Positions 8,821 to 17,211 of a stretch of 32,839 nt of DNA are shown here, piece by piece. The position numbers were made by a program, and so were the translations under genes. The notes under the pieces were generated by a model that had not been told where the DNA came from, did no database searches, and saw only the letters and a program-made list of their open reading frames with translations. Within the stretch, counting starts at the first letter, position 1, and each line of letters begins with the position of its first letter. Source of the stretch: Psychrobacillus soli (GTDB lineage Bacteria > Bacillota > Bacilli > Bacillales_A > Planococcaceae); the NCBI RefSeq assembly GCF_006861775.1, contig NZ_VDGG01000043.1, forward strand, positions 1 to 32,839. The letters run 5' to 3'.

Positions 8821-8923
8821 AATGAACAGCTCCTTTTTGAAATTCAATTGGATTCTTAGAGAAAACAACATCACTTCACAAAAAACTGCAATAAGTTGTT
8901 GTTTACTCATGTGAATCTAACTT

Positions 8924-8960
8924 CAGAATAATATATTCCTCTAGAAGTCAATATATTCTG
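8924..8960. promoter_or_regulatory. Inverted repeat over candidate SDR promoter
   Basis: CAGAATA (8924-8930) and TATTCTG (8954-8960) form an inverted repeat. On the minus strand TTGACT (8946-8951) and TATTCT (8925-8930) lie inside it, 15 bp apart, as a possible promoter for the SDR gene. Repressor binding here is an inference. Confidence 0.4.
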
Positions 8961-9013
8961 ACAATTGAAATGAGAAGAATTACTAAACAATACTCAATAT
9001 CTATTTTTGATCG

Positions 9014-9029
9014 AATCAACAAGTTGATT
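9014..9029. promoter_or_regulatory. Candidate DeoR operator
   Basis: AATCAAC-AA-GTTGATT is a perfect 7-bp inverted repeat with a 2-bp spacer, in the 332-bp interval between the divergent SDR and DeoR genes. Its position fits an operator shared by the two transcripts. DeoR-family proteins commonly regulate their own neighbouring operons. Confidence 0.45.
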
Positions 9030-9152
9030 GTTAACTTATAAATTAAATCCACAATAAAGAATGCAAATAAACAACAATCCACATTTTTTGTCGTGTTTTC
9101 TTCATAAGTTAGTAATGTCGAGAATAACATGGTTGTAGTTGGAGATGATGAA

Positions 9153-9929
9153 ATGTCTTTATCGTATGAGGAGAGAAAGAAGACAATATTGGAGCTTCTA
9201 GAGGAAAACGGGAAAGTGGTAGTGCGGAAAGTAGAGAAGTTACTAAATGTCTCTGGGGAAACCGTAAGAAGAGATTTAGAAAGACTTGAAAAAGAAGGGT
9301 TTCTGAAAAAGGTTTATGGGGGTGCTGTTAAAAATAGGGTAACGTTTGAATTGCCTTTCGATCAAAAAACAATGTTAAATGCAAAGGAAAAAAGTGCGAT
9401 TTGTAAAAAAGCAGCAGAACTAGTAGAAGACAGTGATGTAATATTTATCGGACATGGTACAACCGTTTTGGAACTTGTTCGTTTTTTAAATAATAAAAAG
9501 AACGTAACAATTATAACTCCATCTTTACCTGTATTACTGTTAGCCAATGAACACTTTGAAGGGAAAATTATCTTTCTTGGAGGAGAATTCGAAAGAGATC
9601 AAAAGTTTACAAGTGGTCCTTTAGAAGAAATGGCGTTAAGGCATTTAAAAGCAAACAAGGCTTTCTTTTCTGCCGGAGGGATTTCCATAGAAGATGGAAT
9701 ATCGGACTATGATTTAAGTGGAGCAAGAAGCTCAAGAACAATGATGGAGAGATCCAATGAAGTCATTGTATTAGCAGATTCCGCTAAGTTTAATCTCACT
9801 ACCTTGGCTAATATTGGAAAACTTTCGGAAGTGTCTATCATTATTACAGATAAAAATTGTTCAGATCAAATGAAAATGAAACTACTAGAACAAAATGTTG
9901 AATTAATAGTTTCAGATGAAATGGAATAA
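9153..9929 (+). CDS. DeoR-family transcriptional regulator
   Basis: Repressor-type regulator of 258 aa, first gene of the BMC operon. The N-terminal winged helix-turn-helix is clear, with VSGETVRRDLERLEKEG and KKVYGGAV near residues 30-60. The C-terminal DeoRC sensor domain follows, with GHGTTVLELVRFL near residue 105 and LADSAKF near residue 210; this fold typically binds a phosphorylated small molecule. The ATG at 9153 is preferred to that at 9129 because GGAG sits at 9141-9144. The likely effector is a phosphorylated pathway intermediate, for example a phospho-amino alcohol; that is inference from the family. Confidence 0.9.
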   Translation: MSLSYEERKKTILELLEENGKVVVRKVEKLLNVSGETVRRDLERLEKEGFLKKVYGGAVKNRVTFELPFDQKTMLNAKEKSAICKKAAELVEDSDVIFIGHGTTVLELVRFLNNKKNVTIITPSLPVLLLANEHFEGKIIFLGGEFERDQKFTSGPLEEMALRHLKANKAFFSAGGISIEDGISDYDLSGARSSRTMMERSNEVIVLADSAKFNLTTLANIGKLSEVSIIITDKNCSDQMKMKLLEQNVELIVSDEME

Positions 9930-9958
9930 GACTGAAATTTTCAGAGGGGAAGGATAAA

Positions 9959-11224
9959 ATGGTGCAATCTTTAACAAAACAAAAGGTATTACAACAATCA
10001 ATCGATTGGTGGAATCCTGGTAAAACAAGGTCTTGGCAAGATGATGGAATTGATTTAGTTATTGGCAAACGAGAAGGGTACTACTTTTACGATATGGACG
10101 GGAAAAAGTTGATGAACGTTCATTTGAATGGTGGAACATATAATTTAGGTCATCGAAACCAAGAACTGATCAATACAATGATAGAAGCCACTGAACATTT
10201 CGATATAGGAAATCATCACTTCCCATCTATTATGCGAGCAAAACTAGCAACGAAACTAGCAGAAGTTACTCCAGAAGGATTAAAATATACTATTTTCTCA
10301 AGTGGAGGAAGTGAAGCAATTGATGCAGCTTTGAAAAGTGCTAGATATGCTACAAAAAGAAGAAAAATTGTATCGATAAAAAATGGATATCACGGTCACA
10401 CGGGACTAGCTGTTTCTTTAGGAAATGAACGCTACTCTAAAATATTTTTAAGTGAAGGGGATCCAAATGTGTTTGTACATGTCCCATTCAATGATCTAGA
10501 GGCAATGGAACGCGAAATCTCTAAAGGAGATGTAGCATGCGTCATTATAGAGACGATACCTGCAACTTACGGCTTCCCGTTACCGGATCCTGGGTACCTT
10601 CAAGCTGTAAAAAGAACATGCGAGCGATACGGGACATTATATATTGCGGATGAAGTACAAACTGGCTTAATGCGAACTGGTAAACTATGGGGAATTGACC
10701 ACTACGGAGTGAAACCAGATATTTTAGTAACTGCTAAAGGATTTGGTGGGGGAATTTATCCAATTGGAGCAACCATTATTTCAGAACAGGCTGGTCAGTG
10801 GATGAATGAAGATGGACTAGCACATATTTCTACTTTTGGTGGATCTGAGATTGGTTGTGCAGTTGCGTTGAAAGTATTGGAAATCTCCGAAAGACCAGAA
10901 GTTGTACAAAATGTTGATTATGTTGCTCGTTATTTGAGAATGGGGTTAGAAAATTTAATGAGTAAATATCCTGATTTCTTTGTAGGTATTCGGCAATTAG
11001 GTGTAGTAATGGGTTTAGAGTTCAATCATCCAGAAGGAGCAAAATATGTGATGAGTTCCTTGTATAAGCACGGTGTTTGGGCAATCTACTCGATGCTTAA
11101 TACAAGGATTGTTCAATTTAAACCAGGTTTATTGTTAAACAAAGATTATTGTGATGAATTACTAACAAAATGCGAAGCTGGAATAAGGGAAGCAGCGATT
11201 GAATTAGGGTTTGTAGGAAGATAA
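9959..11224 (+). CDS. Class III aminotransferase-fold enzyme; candidate phospho-lyase
   Basis: PLP-dependent fold-type I enzyme of 421 aa. It shows SSGGSEA (114-120), GYHGHTG (143-149), DEVQTG (231-236) and the PLP lysine K260 in TAKGFGGG. Class III members include true aminotransferases and the ethanolamine-phosphate and 5-phosphohydroxylysine phospho-lyases. The next gene is an APH-type kinase and the locus makes an aldehyde-using compartment. That context favours a phospho-lyase that removes ammonia and phosphate from a phospho-amino alcohol to give propionaldehyde or acetaldehyde. No encapsulation peptide is evident at either end, so it may act in the cytosol or at the shell. The fold is certain, the reaction inferred. 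Confidence 0.88.
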   Translation: MVQSLTKQKVLQQSIDWWNPGKTRSWQDDGIDLVIGKREGYYFYDMDGKKLMNVHLNGGTYNLGHRNQELINTMIEATEHFDIGNHHFPSIMRAKLATKLAEVTPEGLKYTIFSSGGSEAIDAALKSARYATKRRKIVSIKNGYHGHTGLAVSLGNERYSKIFLSEGDPNVFVHVPFNDLEAMEREISKGDVACVIIETIPATYGFPLPDPGYLQAVKRTCERYGTLYIADEVQTGLMRTGKLWGIDHYGVKPDILVTAKGFGGGIYPIGATIISEQAGQWMNEDGLAHISTFGGSEIGCAVALKVLEISERPEVVQNVDYVARYLRMGLENLMSKYPDFFVGIRQLGVVMGLEFNHPEGAKYVMSSLYKHGVWAIYSMLNTRIVQFKPGLLLNKDYCDELLTKCEAGIREAAIELGFVGR

Positions 11225-11278
11225 GGAATTATAGCAATGGATTTACAGCGGAAGGGTAAACGAAATGGAGGGGTCCAT

Positions 11279-12301
11279 ATGTCGGATAAGGATTTAGGGT
11301 TACTGGAAAATGTAATTGAAAATTTTCATACAGCTGCAAAATTAGCGAAAAAGAATTACAGGAATTTAGATAACTACTCTCTTAAATTATTAAATTATTC
11401 GGAGAATGCTACGTATTTGTTAAGTAGTACAGAAGCGGATGAAAAGTTTATCTTAAGAATCAACAGACCAAATTATCATACAAAAGAAGAAATAGAAGGC
11501 GAGATCAGATGGATAATAGATCTGCATAAATATTCTTCAATTGATGTCCCTCAGCCACTTCCTGGGGATACTGGAGTATTTGTATATGAGCAAGTGATTG
11601 GAGACTTGACTTATTATAGTACGCTCTTTACTTTCCTGGAGGGGGTAGCACCGGATGAGAACAATGAGGAGAAGCTTGCTTCCCAGTTCGAATTACTAGG
11701 GGAGGTTACTGCAAAAGTTCACGTGGAAGCGGTTAAAAAACATGATGAATTTAGCAAAGTTAAAAGATTAACATGGGATTTCGATACTATTTTGGGTGAG
11801 GCACCAAAATGGGGAAAATGGCAAAATGGACAATTGATGAATCCCGAAAGAATTGCATTGCTAGAAAAAGTTGTAAAAGTAATAAAAGAAAAGTTGGAAT
11901 ATTATGGGAAGTCTAAGAATAGATTTGGATTAATCCATGCAGATTTGAGATTAGCTAACTTATTAGTTGAAGGGGACAAAATTAAAATAATAGATTTTGA
12001 TGATTGTGGATTTGGGTGGTATTTGCAGGATTTATCTTCTGCTTTAAGCTTTATCGAGGATAAGCCTTATGTCGATTATCTGATTGCAGCATATTTAAAA
12101 GGGTATCGCAGACATCGTGAATTATCTAAAGAAGATATCGAAATTATCCCGACACTAGTATTGCTTAGAAGATTACAGCTCATCTCCTGGTTAGGTAGTC
12201 GAGATAATGATACGACAAGATCCATTGGTCCGGATTACTCTGTAGGTACAGACGCACTTGCTAAAGGATATTTAGATAAATATGAAGGGGTAAGGGGGTA
12301 G
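11279..12301 (+). CDS. APH-family kinase; candidate amino-alcohol kinase
   Basis: Cytoplasmic small-molecule kinase of 340 aa from the aminoglycoside / choline / homoserine kinase superfamily. The catalytic loop is HADLRLANLL with D222 and N227, and the metal-binding motif is IDFDD at residues 238-242. The ATG at 11279 follows GGAGGGG closely; the in-frame ATG at 11237 has no ribosome binding site. It stands between the phospho-lyase-like gene and an ethanolamine-type permease, so the natural reading is ATP-dependent phosphorylation of imported or internally made 1-amino-2-propanol or ethanolamine. Classical work on pseudomonads and Erwinia describes an aminopropanol kinase acting with a phospho-lyase. 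Confidence 0.87.
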   Translation: MSDKDLGLLENVIENFHTAAKLAKKNYRNLDNYSLKLLNYSENATYLLSSTEADEKFILRINRPNYHTKEEIEGEIRWIIDLHKYSSIDVPQPLPGDTGVFVYEQVIGDLTYYSTLFTFLEGVAPDENNEEKLASQFELLGEVTAKVHVEAVKKHDEFSKVKRLTWDFDTILGEAPKWGKWQNGQLMNPERIALLEKVVKVIKEKLEYYGKSKNRFGLIHADLRLANLLVEGDKIKIIDFDDCGFGWYLQDLSSALSFIEDKPYVDYLIAAYLKGYRRHRELSKEDIEIIPTLVLLRRLQLISWLGSRDNDTTRSIGPDYSVGTDALAKGYLDKYEGVRG

Positions 12302-12305
12302 ATGG

Positions 12306-13682
12306 ATGGGTACAAACAAGCAAAGTATGGAACTTAAACGGACCTTAACTCCTCTACATTTATGGGCTATTGGAGTAGGAATTGTAATTTCAGGAAATTA
12401 TTTTGGATGGAACTTTGGATTAGCCGAATCCGGTTATGTAGGCATGCTTATTGCGGTAGTCTTTATGGCGATTATGTATGGAAGTATGAGCTTAGGAATA
12501 TCTGAATTATCGACGATGCTTCCGTATGCTGGTGGACCATATTCATTTGCACGCAGAGCGATGGGGCCGTATGTTGGATTTTTGACGGGGATAGGGGTTG
12601 TATTAGAATATTTCATCGCTGCTCCAACTGTTGCAATTGGAATTGGTGGATATATTAGTTTCTTATTCCCAACAGTAAATACAGTAGTAGCAGCAGCAGT
12701 CATGTATTTAATATTTATGATTATCCATATTGTCGGCATTAAAGAGTATGCGCGAATTGAAATGGTTTTAGTGTTTATCGCTTTAGGATTACTTGTATTA
12801 ATGTATTTCGTGGGACTACCTCAGATCAATGTGGAAAACTTATTCGGTGCTGAAGGTACAGCATTAATACCAGGTGGGATTAAGGGCATTTGGGCGGCAT
12901 TACCTTATGCCATGTGGTTGTTTCTCGCGATTGAAATGTTACCAATGCTTTCAGAGGAAACGAGAGATGTAAATAAAGATATGCCAAAGGGAATACTTTC
13001 TGGCATGATTACACTTCTTATTTTATCACTAGTTACAACTACTGTTGCTATCGGTTTAGCTGGCATAGATGTAATGTCAACAGCTACAGATCCATTACCT
13101 GCAGCGATAGCGGCCACATTTGGTAACACTTATTGGCTAGCGCAAATATTGGCATCAGTAGGATTAGTTGGACTTATTGCTAGTTTTTCAGGTGTTATTC
13201 TTGCGTACTCTAGACAAGTGTTTGCTTTATCAAGAGCAGGGTATTTACCTAACTTTTTATCGAGACTTCATAAAACAAGACGTACTCCATATGTAGCAAT
13301 TATTGCACCAGGAATTATCGGTTTGTTACTCGTCATATTCTTTGATCCTAATGATTTAATATTGATTGCAACTTTTGGTGCATTAATCTCTTATATTGCG
13401 ATGAATTTATCGGTACTCATTCTTCGCAAAAAAGAGCCGAATTTACCTAGAGCATTTAAAACACCACTTTATCCAATTACTCCAATCGTATCATTAGTGC
13501 TAGCAGTGATTGCGATCTTTGCGAGCTTCTTTGCAAATTTATCTTTCTTCTTCCTCAATCTTATCATCTTTGCAATAGCGAGTATTTATTACTTCGTTTG
13601 GGCAAAAAACAATATTAATACGGATGCTCCGGAAGAAAGATTTGTGACTGAAAAGGAATCGGAAAATAATGAAAAACATTAA
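12306..13682 (+). CDS. Ethanolamine-type APC permease
   Basis: Membrane transporter of 458 aa with about 12 hydrophobic segments. GVGIVISGNYFGWNFGLAE (near residues 22-40) and MLPYAGGPYSFARRAMGP (near residues 70-87) closely recall the ethanolamine permease group of the APC superfamily. Uptake of ethanolamine or its methyl homologue 1-amino-2-propanol fits the kinase just upstream (4-nt gap). The start is ATG after AAGGGGGT. The 3' end overlaps the HAD gene by 14 nt, suggesting coupled translation. The family is firm; the substrate is inferred. Confidence 0.87.
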   Translation: MGTNKQSMELKRTLTPLHLWAIGVGIVISGNYFGWNFGLAESGYVGMLIAVVFMAIMYGSMSLGISELSTMLPYAGGPYSFARRAMGPYVGFLTGIGVVLEYFIAAPTVAIGIGGYISFLFPTVNTVVAAAVMYLIFMIIHIVGIKEYARIEMVLVFIALGLLVLMYFVGLPQINVENLFGAEGTALIPGGIKGIWAALPYAMWLFLAIEMLPMLSEETRDVNKDMPKGILSGMITLLILSLVTTTVAIGLAGIDVMSTATDPLPAAIAATFGNTYWLAQILASVGLVGLIASFSGVILAYSRQVFALSRAGYLPNFLSRLHKTRRTPYVAIIAPGIIGLLLVIFFDPNDLILIATFGALISYIAMNLSVLILRKKEPNLPRAFKTPLYPITPIVSLVLAVIAIFASFFANLSFFFLNLIIFAIASIYYFVWAKNNINTDAPEERFVTEKESENNEKH

Positions 13683-14400
13683 AACTAGTTGTGTTCTGTT
13701 TGATAAAGATGGAACTTTGATAGATTGTGATGCACTTTGGATCCCGTGGGTGGAGGACATTTACGAATTTTTAATCGTAAAGGTGCCCCAATTTAAGACA
13801 TCATACAATGAATTTGGATTACCACTCGGGATTTTGGATAACGGCAAAATATTAGATCCAGTAAGTCCAGTAGCTGTCGGAAGCATCACGGAAAGTCACG
13901 TAATAATAGCACTCAAGCTATATGAAGCTGGTGTCCACTGGGTCGATGCGATGATTTTTGCGGGGGAAGCAGTAGCGTATGCAAACGAAAAGCAAAATAA
14001 TTCGACACTTATCACTAAAATTGCTGGCGTTGAAGAAGTGATACGAGAATTAAAAAATAGAAATATAAAGCTAGGTGTTTTAACCGCTGATGATACAAAA
14101 AAAGCGATAAATCATCTTGAAACAGTTGGATTGAAGCATTACTTCGATTTTATATTAGGTACTGATTTAGTCACTCGAAGTAAACCTTATCCAGATATAG
14201 CTTTTTTGGCTAAGGATAATTATGGCATTAATCTAGAAGAATCAGTGATGATCGGTGACTCTAACGGGGATATGATTCTTGGAAAAGAATCTGGTATGAG
14301 ATTAATGGTAGGTTTCAATGAAAACAATCAAGTTCTAAGAGATGCGGATTTAATGATTAATCACTACTCTACATCACTTATAGAAAAAATATTGTACTAA
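13669..14400 (+). CDS. HAD-superfamily phosphatase
   Basis: Predicted Mg-dependent hydrolase of 243 aa. Motif I is DKDGTL near residue 12, motif II is LTADD near residue 141, the motif III lysine is in SKPYPD near residue 168, and motif IV is IGDSNGD near residue 189. An alpha-helical cap lies between motifs I and II, as in phosphoglycolate phosphatase-like members. It overlaps the permease gene by 14 nt and precedes the small EP protein by 12 nt, so it belongs to the BMC operon. Its substrate is unknown; it might remove wasteful phospho-amino alcohol or another phosphorylated side product. Confidence 0.82.
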   Translation: MKNIKTSCVLFDKDGTLIDCDALWIPWVEDIYEFLIVKVPQFKTSYNEFGLPLGILDNGKILDPVSPVAVGSITESHVIIALKLYEAGVHWVDAMIFAGEAVAYANEKQNNSTLITKIAGVEEVIRELKNRNIKLGVLTADDTKKAINHLETVGLKHYFDFILGTDLVTRSKPYPDIAFLAKDNYGINLEESVMIGDSNGDMILGKESGMRLMVGFNENNQVLRDADLMINHYSTSLIEKILY

Positions 14401-14412
14401 AGGGGGGAGCAT

Positions 14413-14688
14413 ATGGATCTTGAATTAGTTGAAAAGGTAACAAGAATGGTTTTGGAAAAATTAGGAGCTATCCAAACAGGCTCTGGCCTAACGGATACAG
14501 AAATAGAAAACTGGAAACGAAATGACTTATTAGCAAGGGTGCAAGTGTCTAGAACGGCAAGACTTTCTGAAGCAAGACCACTCTCAATAGAAGAGATTTC
14601 AAAGTGGCAGAGTCTAGACTTTTTAAAACAAGCACCATCGTTTTCGGCAAAAAATAAGGATGAAGTAATCTTTAGAAAATACCAATAA
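14413..14688 (+). CDS. Small BMC-operon protein with encapsulation-type N-terminus
   Basis: Not recognised as any characterised family. The 91-aa product begins MDLELVEKVTRMVLEKLG, an amphipathic helix with the hydrophobic spacing of BMC encapsulation peptides, followed by a Gly/Ser/Thr linker. The remaining ~65 residues are charged and helical, with RTARLSEARPLSIEEIS in the middle and no obvious active-site motif. The strong site AAGGGGGGAG precedes the ATG. It sits directly before the aldehyde dehydrogenase gene, 26 nt apart. A role as scaffold, adaptor or small cargo is possible; nothing in the sequence proves it. Confidence 0.75.
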   Translation: MDLELVEKVTRMVLEKLGAIQTGSGLTDTEIENWKRNDLLARVQVSRTARLSEARPLSIEEISKWQSLDFLKQAPSFSAKNKDEVIFRKYQ

Positions 14689-14714
14689 AAACTGAAAGAA
14701 AAGGAGTGATCCTT

Positions 14715-16226
14715 TTGAGTACAAATGAACTAACTTCTGCGGAAGAACTCATTATCAGTAATGCCAGTAATGCCCAAAAAGCTTACCAAGAGTTCTCACA
14801 AGAACAGGTAGATCATATTGTGAAAATCGTAGCGGAAAAGGTACAGAAACATTCTTTAGAACTTGCAAAAATGGCGGTAGCGGAAACAGGAATGGGTGTT
14901 GTTGAACATAAAGAGATGAAAAATAATATCGCTTCCCTGGAGATTTATAAGTCTATTAAAGATGAAAAGACTGTTGGTATTATTCGAGAAGATTTTAGAA
15001 GTAAGATCGTAGAGATGGCATATCCATTTGGATTAGTATTAGCGATTACGCCAGTAACAAATCCAACTTCGACCGCAATCTTTAAGACGTTGATTTCTTT
15101 GAAAACACAAAATGCAGTTATTTTTAGCCCACATCCACATGCTGTAAAAAGCACGATAGCTGCTTTGAAAATATGCCATGATGCTGCTGTAGAAGCAGGA
15201 GCACCAGAAGGATTAATAGGCTGGATTAGTGAGCCCACGATGGGGAAAACGCGAGAGCTGATGCGGCATAAAAAAGTAAATTTAATCCTCGCAACAGGTG
15301 GAAGTGGTCTTGTAAAAGCAGCGTATAGCTCAGGTAAACCTGCATACGGAGTTGGGCCTGGAAATGTACCAGTTTATATAGATAAAAACGCTAATGTGAT
15401 ACAAGCTGCAAAGTTTATAGCAGAAAGCAAGGCTTTTGATAACAGTACGCTATGCTCAACAGAACAAGCAATTGTCGTTCATGCAAGTGTTAAGCGCATA
15501 TTTATGAATGAGCTACAGAAGCATAGTGTTTATGTATTAAATGATTTCGAAAAACAAAAAGTAGCGAGAATTATATCTCCTGAAATTGGAAAGTTGAACG
15601 CTGAAATTGTAGGGAAATCAGCATTAGCAATTGCAGCTATGGTTGGCATTCATGTCCCCAAGGAAACTCGGGTATTGGTAGCCGAAGAAAGTGGAATTGG
15701 AAAGAAGTTTCCTTTTTCAGTCGAGAAGCTATCTCCAATTCTTGGACTCTATACGGCTAAAGATGAAGATGATGGCATTGAGATTTGCAGCGGCTTACTT
15801 GATATTGGCGGTCGAGGGCATACCTTTGCGATACATGCAAATGACAATAGAGTCGTTAAAAAGTTCGCAAAACAAATGCCAGTGTCGAGGGTTATTGTAA
15901 ATACCTACTCTTCGATCGGAGCACCTGGTGGATCTACTGGATTAACTCCATCATTAACATTAGGTTGTGGATCATACGGCGGTAATATAACGGGAGATAA
16001 CATTACAGCGAAACATCTTATCAATATTAAACGAATAGCAACGGGGATAAAAGAAGTGAAAATACCTTTTTCAAAGAGTGACCATCATCTGGAAGAATTC
16101 ACTTCAAATAGGTCAGAACCTTTAGAGTCTATTGTAAATAAAGTGATTCAAGATTCGAAAGCGTCGGTTGATAGTGAACTAGTTTTAAAACTAGTTAAAA
16201 ATGTAATTCAAAACTATTCAAACTAA
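14715..16226 (+). CDS. CoA-acylating aldehyde dehydrogenase with C-terminal EP
   Basis: Oxidises an aldehyde to acyl-CoA using NAD and CoA; the central BMC cargo enzyme. The 503-aa product has the acylating family's catalytic Cys247 in FDNSTLCSTEQAIVV, close to the AdhE / BMC aldehyde dehydrogenase pattern, and TGGSGLVKAAYSSGKPA near residues 194-210. After a ~30-residue linker the protein ends with a helix, LVLKLVKNVIQNYSN, that looks like a C-terminal encapsulation peptide. The start is TTG at 14715, eight bases after AAAGGAG; an earlier GTG overlaps that site. Propionaldehyde or acetaldehyde is the expected substrate. Confidence 0.93.
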   Translation: MSTNELTSAEELIISNASNAQKAYQEFSQEQVDHIVKIVAEKVQKHSLELAKMAVAETGMGVVEHKEMKNNIASLEIYKSIKDEKTVGIIREDFRSKIVEMAYPFGLVLAITPVTNPTSTAIFKTLISLKTQNAVIFSPHPHAVKSTIAALKICHDAAVEAGAPEGLIGWISEPTMGKTRELMRHKKVNLILATGGSGLVKAAYSSGKPAYGVGPGNVPVYIDKNANVIQAAKFIAESKAFDNSTLCSTEQAIVVHASVKRIFMNELQKHSVYVLNDFEKQKVARIISPEIGKLNAEIVGKSALAIAAMVGIHVPKETRVLVAEESGIGKKFPFSVEKLSPILGLYTAKDEDDGIEICSGLLDIGGRGHTFAIHANDNRVVKKFAKQMPVSRVIVNTYSSIGAPGGSTGLTPSLTLGCGSYGGNITGDNITAKHLINIKRIATGIKEVKIPFSKSDHHLEEFTSNRSEPLESIVNKVIQDSKASVDSELVLKLVKNVIQNYSN

Positions 16227-16244
16227 ATTAGAGGAGGAATTTTA

Positions 16245-16526
16245 ATGACAAGAGAAATTAATGGATCATTAGGTATGATTGAAACAAAAGGTTTAGTAGG
16301 TGCAATTGAAGCTGCAGATGCAATGGTAAAGGCGGCAAATGTAAATTTAGTCGGCAAAGTGCATGTTGGAGGTGGAATTGTAACCGTGTTAGTAACCGGT
16401 GATGTTGGAGCAGTGAAGGCTGCAACTGAAGCAGGAAGCGAAGCAGCACAACGTGTAGGAGAATTATTATCTGTACATGTCATTCCAAGACCGCATTCAG
16501 AACTGAGCGTTATTCTTCCTAGCTAG
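16245..16526 (+). CDS. BMC-H hexameric shell protein 1
   Basis: Canonical single-domain BMC shell protein of 93 aa. It resembles EutM/PduA along its whole length: [25 protein letters not shown] at the start (conserved edge Lys29), the pore loop VGGG at residues 41-44 and the ending [12 protein letters not shown]. Hexamers of this type tile the flat facets of the shell, and the Gly-rich pore passes small polar metabolites. The ribosome binding site is GGAGG. It lies between the aldehyde dehydrogenase and pduL genes. Confidence 0.97.
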   Translation: MTREINGSLGMIETKGLVGAIEAADAMVKAANVNLVGKVHVGGGIVTVLVTGDVGAVKAATEAGSEAAQRVGELLSVHVIPRPHSELSVILPS

Positions 16527-16542
16527 AAAGGTGGCGTACTAA

Positions 16543-17211
16543 ATGGATGAGTTATTGGAAACGAAAATTATGCAAGAGCTGTTAAAGGAATTATCTATAA
16601 CAGAACAGCCATTAATTCCAATCGGCGTTTCGGCTAGACATTGCCATTTATCTGAAGAAGATTTTCACATGCTTTTTGGTAATGATGCCAATTTAACAGT
16701 ATACAAAAATCTTCTTCAGCCCGGGCAATACGCAGCAAATGAAACAATACTAATCGCAGGTCCAAGAGGTAGTATTGAAAAGGTAAGAATTTTAGGACCG
16801 TTTCGAAAGTCTACACAAGTGGAAGTAAGCTATACAGACGCTTTAAAATTGGGTGTAAAACCACCTATTCGTCAATCTGGGGATATTCATAAATCAGCAC
16901 CGATTACACTTGTAGGTCCAAAAGGTGGTATTTACAAAGAAATGGGGCTAATAATTGCCCAATCGCATATTCATATGTCCCCTGACGATGCGCAAAAATT
17001 AAAAGTTGTAAATGGTGAAACCGTAACTGTAGAAGTTTCAACTAGTTTGAGAAGAATACGATTTATGGATACCATTATACGAATTTCACCGGACTATGTA
17101 CTCGAAATGCATATAGACACGGATGAGGCAAATGCAGGTAATATAACGGAAAATAACTATGGGCGAATCATAAAAGAGGGAGCAAGAAGCCATGAACGGG
17201 CTCCTGATTGA
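16543..17211 (+). CDS. pduL: PduL-type phosphate propanoyltransferase
   Basis: BMC phosphotransacylase that converts acyl-CoA and phosphate to acyl phosphate and recycles CoA inside the shell. The 222-aa product has the two metal-binding regions of the family, GVSARHCHLS (His33, His35) and QSHIHMSP (His142, His144). It is unrelated to Pta. The first 18 residues, MDELLETKIMQELLKELS, form an encapsulation-peptide-like helix. The 3' end overlaps the next gene by 20 nt. No acetate or propionate kinase gene is present in the window, so ATP recovery would use an enzyme encoded elsewhere. Confidence 0.93.
   Translation: MDELLETKIMQELLKELSITEQPLIPIGVSARHCHLSEEDFHMLFGNDANLTVYKNLLQPGQYAANETILIAGPRGSIEKVRILGPFRKSTQVEVSYTDALKLGVKPPIRQSGDIHKSAPITLVGPKGGIYKEMGLIIAQSHIHMSPDDAQKLKVVNGETVTVEVSTSLRRIRFMDTIIRISPDYVLEMHIDTDEANAGNITENNYGRIIKEGARSHERAPD

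Noticed and set aside
8821-8910. A 30-residue N-terminal extension of the SDR
   Set aside because: The upstream ATG has no ribosome binding site, while the internal ATG at 8820 has AAGGAG at good spacing and gives a standard SDR length.
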